DNA of 64,000 nucleotides from Acididesulfobacillus acetoxydans (GTDB lineage: Bacteria; Bacillota; Desulfitobacteriia; Desulfitobacteriales; Desulfitobacteriaceae). The DNA is taken from assembly GCF_902729405.1 (NCBI RefSeq), contig NZ_LR746496.1:2604001-2668000 (forward strand). The letters run 5' to 3'. Of this stretch, positions 60,770-64,000 are shown one piece after another. Below the pieces are notes generated by a model. It made no database searches, had not been told where the DNA came from, and saw only the letters and a list, made by a program, of their open reading frames with translations. The position numbers and the translations under genes were made by a program. Within the stretch, counting starts at the first letter, position 1; each line of letters opens with the position of its first letter.

Positions 60770-60895
60770 CATGTTAAGGGGAGTAGCGAGCGGCAGGAGT
60801 GCCGTGGATAGGTCGTCAGAACGGTTGAATTTCAACCCGGCCTATCCCCAAGAATTTTGGTTGCCAGACCTTACCTGAGGGTGAGGTCTTTTCTG
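60770..60895 (+). ncRNA. yybP-ykoY (manganese) riboswitch
   Basis: Contains GGGGAGTAGC (60778-60787), then GTCGTCAGAACGG and CCAGACCTTACC, the conserved parts of the yybP-ykoY family that senses Mn2+. It ends with a 10-bp hairpin AGACCTTACC/GGTGAGGTCT (60866-60889) followed by Ts, which can act as a terminator. The expected target would be an Mn exporter (MntP, TerC, UPF0016 or P-type ATPase), but none follows; the next frames are a basic 75-codon ORF at 60939 and pspA at 61198. Confidence 0.8.
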
Positions 60896-60938
60896 GTTTC
60901 CAGCCACAGGCCTATCCTTCAGGCGAAAGGAGCAACTT

Positions 60939-61166
60939 TTGGCCGGGAAAGGAGGAATAAGCAAAAGAGCACTCCGTAACGACGACAAATCTGCTCTCAA
61001 TCCGCAAGAAAAGATCTGCAACAAAAGGTCCTCCCAAAACGTAGTTAAAGCGAAGAAGAGAGGTTTGCGCAGCGCGTCGCGGAAGGCGCACTCACCGGAA
61101 ATGGCGAAAAGCGTATTCCGAAAGCGTATTCCAAGGAGAGGTATTCCATTGTATCATGTATCATGA
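60939..61166 (+). CDS. Basic 75-residue ORF downstream of the Mn riboswitch
   Basis: Begins with TTG (60939) 5-7 nt after AAAGGAG. The product is rich in Lys and Arg (KKRGLRSASRKAHSPEMAKS region) with one Cys and no recognisable domain. It is the only frame directly behind the riboswitch, but low-complexity basic composition also fits non-coding sequence. It overlaps nothing and ends 31 bp before pspA. Confidence in translation is low. Confidence 0.3.
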   Translation: MAGKGGISKRALRNDDKSALNPQEKICNKRSSQNVVKAKKRGLRSASRKAHSPEMAKSVFRKRIPRRGIPLYHVS

Positions 61167-61197
61167 AAGGTTCAGCAAAGAAAGGGGACGTTTAACC

Positions 61198-61875
61198 GTG
61201 GGTGTATTCAGCAAAGTCAGGGACCTGTTGCAAGCGAACATTATGGATATCGTGAACAAGGCCGAAGATCCGGAGAAGATGCTCAACCTTTATGTCGACA
61301 GGGCCACGGAAGAAGTGCGCAATTTCCAGATTCAGGTCAATCGGGCGGTGGCGGACAAAATCCAACTTGAGGAGAAAATCCAGGCTCTGAACAAAGAAAT
61401 TTCTCAGCGGAGCGAGCAAGCCACCTTAGCGGTGCAACAGAACCGGGACGATCTGGCGCGGACTGCGTTGACGCTGAAGAAAGAAGCGGAGAACAGTCTG
61501 GCCGACTATCGGGCGCAGCTGAGTGACCAAGAGAAAGCGGTCAGCGATTTGCAGGAAAATCTGCGCCTGCTGACGGAGAAATTGGGTAAGGCTAAGATGG
61601 AGCGGGACAATCTGGTCATGCGGGAACGCCGGGCGCAGACTATGAAGAAGGCAAACGAGGCGGTCTCCGGTTTGTCGAGCCGCGATCCGCTGGGGGACAT
61701 TGACCGGATGAAGGACCGCGTAGACCGCATGGAGGCGGAAGCCAAAGCGTCTCGGACTATGGTGGAGTTCAATAGCGTCGAGGATCAATTTGCGGACTTG
61801 GAGAAAGGAAAGACAGCTGCGGCCGTGGAAGATGAGTTGGCACAGCTTAAGGCCAGTCTGAAAAAAGACGAGTAA
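61198..61875 (+). CDS. pspA: PspA/IM30-family membrane-stress protein
   Basis: A 225-residue coiled-coil protein that assembles on the inner face of the membrane and protects it under stress. The N-terminal amphipathic helix MGVFSKVRDLLQANIMDIVN is followed by NKAEDPEKMLNLYVDRATEEV and long heptad regions (residues 60-225: KEISQRSEQATLAVQQNRDD). GTG 61198 lies 11 nt after AAAGGGG; an in-frame ATG at 61156 would add a nonconserved 14-residue stretch. The Tim44-like membrane protein gene follows, a plausible partner. Possibly in the transcript that begins at the Mn riboswitch promoter. Confidence 0.93.
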   Translation: MGVFSKVRDLLQANIMDIVNKAEDPEKMLNLYVDRATEEVRNFQIQVNRAVADKIQLEEKIQALNKEISQRSEQATLAVQQNRDDLARTALTLKKEAENSLADYRAQLSDQEKAVSDLQENLRLLTEKLGKAKMERDNLVMRERRAQTMKKANEAVSGLSSRDPLGDIDRMKDRVDRMEAEAKASRTMVEFNSVEDQFADLEKGKTAAAVEDELAQLKASLKKDE

Positions 61876-61954
61876 TAGTGAAAATATAGGGAGAATCGCC
61901 GGGAGCAAATTCTGAGCGAGGGAAAAAACAAGAGGTAAAAGAAGAAGAGGGAAA

Positions 61955-62003
61955 AACCGGCCGGTCCCGGTCAAAGAAGTACACAGACGGGACCCGGCCG
62001 GTT
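61955..62003. repeat. Long inverted repeat after pspA
   Basis: AACCGGCCGGTCCCG (61955-61969) pairs with CGGGACCCGGCCGGTT (61988-62003), 15 bp with one bulge. The adjoining AAAAA gives a T-run only on the minus strand, where no gene exists; it may still fold and protect or end the pspA mRNA. The rest of 61876-62284 shows only a small GC hairpin at about 62159-62181. Confidence 0.7.
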
Positions 62004-62284
62004 CCTGCCGGAGGATGCGGACAGACGGCCTGCATCCGTTGCCGCAGCAGGAATCTTCACAGGAAGTATACGGAAAAAAATAAGAGGAGTAAGCCAGCCT
62101 CATTCGGTGTACTATTAAGAAGGGCACTGGAAGCTAATGCCTGAGTTTTCGCCAAGAAGCCCCGGCTTCCGGCGGGGCGCAAATGACAGCAGTTCACTTT
62201 CCGGTGTTGAGAGAAGGTTAAGAGCGGGATTCTAGAAAAGCGTTAAAGGCTTGACAGCCTATCTGGGAATTGCAAGGTGATAAG

Positions 62285-63262
62285 ATGAGGACAGGGACGA
62301 AAAGAGTTCTTCTAATCTGCTCAACTCTGGCTCTGTTGGCGGTCCAGGCCAATTTAGCCTTGGCCCGCGGAGGGGGAGGAGTGGGCGGAAGTTTGGGCGG
62401 GGGCAGTTTCGGGGGCGGTGGATTTTCCGGAGGGGGTTTCTCCGGGGGAGGATTCTCCGGCGGGTTTTCCGGCGGCATGGGCGGCTTCAACTTCATGCCC
62501 TTTTTCTTGGGGGGCGGCTTTGGCGGAGGCGGTTCCGGCGGGCTTTTCAGCCTGATTTTTCTTTTGGTAGTTCTCTATCTCGTTTTCAAAGCGATGCGCT
62601 TGGGCGGGGGAGGCTGGCAAAACCGGCAAAACCGGCCTTATAACCGGGGCAACGGCAATCCTTACAATCGCGGCCCCAGACCGTTGAGACGGGAGGAATC
62701 GGCTGAGCCGGTTGATTTGACGGGCCGCCCGATCAGCAACCATGAGGAATTGCAGCGTTTTGCGAAAGCGATTTCGTTTACCCGGGAAAACATGGCGTAT
62801 TTTGCTCAGACGTTTCCCCGTTGGGATCGCCCCCTGTTGGTGGCCCGGGTGAGACAGGTCTTCTTCTGGCTGCAGGATGCCTGGAGCCGGGGAGACCTTT
62901 CGGACGGTGAGGGTTACTTGGCCCCGAAGTTGACGGCGGACTACCGGGAAAAACTGGCGGCGATGCGGGGACGCGGCGAACGCAACATGATCAAAGAGCC
63001 CATTCTGGAACCCGACGAAGTAGAATTTGTTCACAGCCATTTGGACGAAAACAGCCAGCATTTCATGGCCATGATTTTTGCCAGCCTGATTGACTACACC
63101 ATTGACGCCCAGGGACGCCGGGTTTCGGGCGACGATACCCACCGCTTGTATTTTACCGAGTTCTGGGAATTTTACTGGCAAGATGACAAGTGGGTTCTCG
63201 CGAATATCTACCAGGAAGATGCCCTGGAAGTGGCCAGATTGGCCCGGGGCGACGAACAATAG
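62285..63262 (+). CDS. Tim44-like domain membrane protein
   Basis: A 325-residue protein with signal-like helix VLLICSTLALLAVQANLALA, a Gly/Phe-rich region (GGGSFGGGGFSGGG, about 30-80), a membrane helix LFSLIFLLVVLYLVFKAM and a C-terminal Tim44-like domain (about 140-325) including WSRGDLSDGEGYLAPKLTADY and DDTHRLYFTEFWEFYW. Such proteins are secreted or membrane-anchored with the domain facing outwards. ATG 62285 follows AAGGTGAT. Its position after pspA suggests an envelope-stress role. Confidence 0.88.
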   Translation: MRTGTKRVLLICSTLALLAVQANLALARGGGGVGGSLGGGSFGGGGFSGGGFSGGGFSGGFSGGMGGFNFMPFFLGGGFGGGGSGGLFSLIFLLVVLYLVFKAMRLGGGGWQNRQNRPYNRGNGNPYNRGPRPLRREESAEPVDLTGRPISNHEELQRFAKAISFTRENMAYFAQTFPRWDRPLLVARVRQVFFWLQDAWSRGDLSDGEGYLAPKLTADYREKLAAMRGRGERNMIKEPILEPDEVEFVHSHLDENSQHFMAMIFASLIDYTIDAQGRRVSGDDTHRLYFTEFWEFYWQDDKWVLANIYQEDALEVARLARGDEQ

Positions 63263-63370
63263 ACCCGGAAGACAGCAGACCCGGAAGACAGCGGAGAGAC
63301 AAAGCGGAGAGACAAAGCCCGGAGACAAAGCCCGGAGACAAAACGGAGATGAGTTGCGGAAACAAAGCGC
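63261..63370. repeat. 16-bp and 13-bp tandem repeats after the Tim44-like gene
   Basis: AGACCCGGAAGACAGC occurs twice (63261-63276, 63277-63292), then GGAGAGACAAAGC twice (63293-63318) and CCGGAGACAAAGC/CCGGAGACAAAAC (63319-63344) in 13-bp phase, followed by decayed copies to about 63370. Gene-free region 63263-63604. Confidence 0.85.
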
Positions 63371-63402
63371 AGAGGCAGGGCAGAGAAACAAAACGGAGAC
63401 AG

Positions 63403-63446
63403 CAAAAAGAGATGACTCAGGGAATTTGGCCCTGAGTCATCTCTTG
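63403..63446 (-). terminator. Terminator of cobS (minus strand)
   Basis: Perfect 15-bp stem AGAGATGACTCAGGG/CCCTGAGTCATCTCT (63408-63422, 63430-63444). On the minus strand it is followed by TTTTTGCTG, so it should end the cobS transcript; it also lies in a convergent position for the Tim44-like gene. Confidence 0.85.
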
Positions 63447-63604
63447 TCTCCGGCGCTGTCCCAGTGCGGCAGGCGGTGCCGGCACAGTGGGGGATTGCGG
63501 CAGGCGGGTCCAAACCGTGATTGCGGCAAGCGGGGAGGGGAGAGAGCCGCGCGAGAGGCCGGAGAATCTCCGGACGGCCGCGGTCCCGGTTCTCCGGCCC
63601 CGGG

Positions 63605-64000
63605 CTAGTGCAGGAAGGGAAAAGCGGCAAGCAAGGCAAAAACTTCGGCCAATTCAATGGTGGCCCCATAGATGTCACCGGTGAGGCCCCCCAGGTGCCC
63701 GGAGACCCGCCAGGAAAACAACCCGGCTAAAGCGGAGGCAGCCAAAATGGCCGCCAGCCCCGCCGGACCGAGAAACCAAACGGCGAAGCCCAGGATGATT
63801 AGGCCCTCCGCGGCGAAAACCAGCCAGCGTGAAGCTTCATGAAACCCTTGCCCCAGTCCTTCCTTACGGGCGTAGGGAAAGCCGATGACGCCGATGAGGA
63901 AAGCCCAGCGGGAGATCATGGGCATCAAAAGGAGGATTCCCATGTCCGCCGGTTTGAGGCTGGCCAGCAGGGAGAACTTGAGAAGGAGGAGAGCCGCCAG
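63605..64000 (-). CDS. cobS: Adenosylcobinamide-GDP ribazoletransferase (cobalamin synthase), 5' end outside window
   Basis: Joins adenosylcobinamide-GDP and alpha-ribazole in the last steps of B12 synthesis, in the membrane. The frame is open through the window edge; 131 C-terminal residues are visible, including MISRWAFLIGVIGFPYARKEGLG (CobS RxxM...ARxxGLG motif) and the terminal LTGDIYGATIELAEVFALL (G-D-x-x-GA-x-x-E-x-x-E). The CobA domain encoded at 30388 makes precorrin-2, the common B12 precursor. Strand is opposite to the neighbours, and a shared terminator separates them. Confidence 0.93.
   Translation of the reverse strand: MAALLLLKFSLLASLKPADMGILLLMPMISRWAFLIGVIGFPYARKEGLGQGFHEASRWLVFAAEGLIILGFAVWFLGPAGLAAILAASALAGLFSWRVSGHLGGLTGDIYGATIELAEVFALLAAFPFLH

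Overview
The window looks like a chromosome segment of an anaerobic, endospore-forming, respiring Firmicute of the class Clostridia (Peptococcaceae/Desulfitobacteriaceae-like; this is an inference from gene content). The supporting genes are a GerA/SpoVAF germination protein, a DUF1657 protein, a two-gene SufC/SufB-type Fe-S system, HdrC/HdrB-like proteins, futalosine-pathway menaquinone genes, heme synthesis through siroheme, six radical SAM enzymes, a sigma-54 regulon, many GTG/TTG starts and strong GGAGG ribosome binding sites. No rRNA or CRISPR array was seen.

Layout. 1-2.6 kb: 3' part of gltX, tRNA-Glu(CTC) and a Uma2-type nuclease-like gene. 2.6-10.1 kb: a metal-handling block with a CadC-like ArsR repressor and CDF exporter, a ferric-type ABC transporter and a COG4280-like membrane protein carrying two ExxE motifs. 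10.2-18.7 kb: MOSC protein, SufC/SufB, germination protein, MFS transporter, DUF1657, DNA glycosylase and a B12-binding radical SAM protein. 19-27.3 kb: speD with a structured leader, hdrCB, a degenerate prenyl synthase, mqnP-mqnE-mqnC, tatC, tatA/B and an active polyprenyl diphosphate synthase. 27.4-37.5 kb: a nearly gapless heme cluster, met8-hemA-hemC-cobA/hemD-ahbC-hemB-ahbD-ahbAB(fused)-hemL. It can take glutamyl-tRNA to heme b via siroheme. Together with gltX and tRNA-Glu at the left edge, the window holds nearly the whole route from glutamate. 37.7-42.3 kb: SDH-type protease, second TatA, zinc ribbon, GNAT and a second MFS. 42.4-46.9 kb (minus strand): a TPP riboswitch-controlled thiamine-precursor ABC operon followed by two small genes, one DsrE-like.

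46.9-50.1 kb is an accessory patch: fragments of a DUF4338/DruA-like gene, an IS1634-like transposase, an IS110 transposase and an Rpn-like nuclease tail surround an intact M20 peptidase gene, ending at tRNA-Leu(CAG). 50.4-56.8 kb: DMT transporter, kamA with a textbook -24/-12 sigma-54 promoter, its probable RocR-like activator, a UbiX homologue and an HD-GYP protein. 56.8-59.5 kb: a yyaL gene broken by an 18-nt in-frame insertion with all three stop codons, next to an IS200/IS605-like relic. 59.5-64 kb: SGNH hydrolase, cupin, a yybP-ykoY (manganese) riboswitch without its usual target gene, pspA, a Tim44-like membrane protein and the 3' part of cobS.

Many intergenic gaps contain short-period degenerate tandem repeats with unrelated units, which appears to be a habit of this genome. 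The most notable items are the AhbA-AhbB fusion, the catalytically degenerate prenyl synthase inside the menaquinone operon, the orphan Mn riboswitch, the speD leader with a possible pseudoknot and the triple-stop yyaL.
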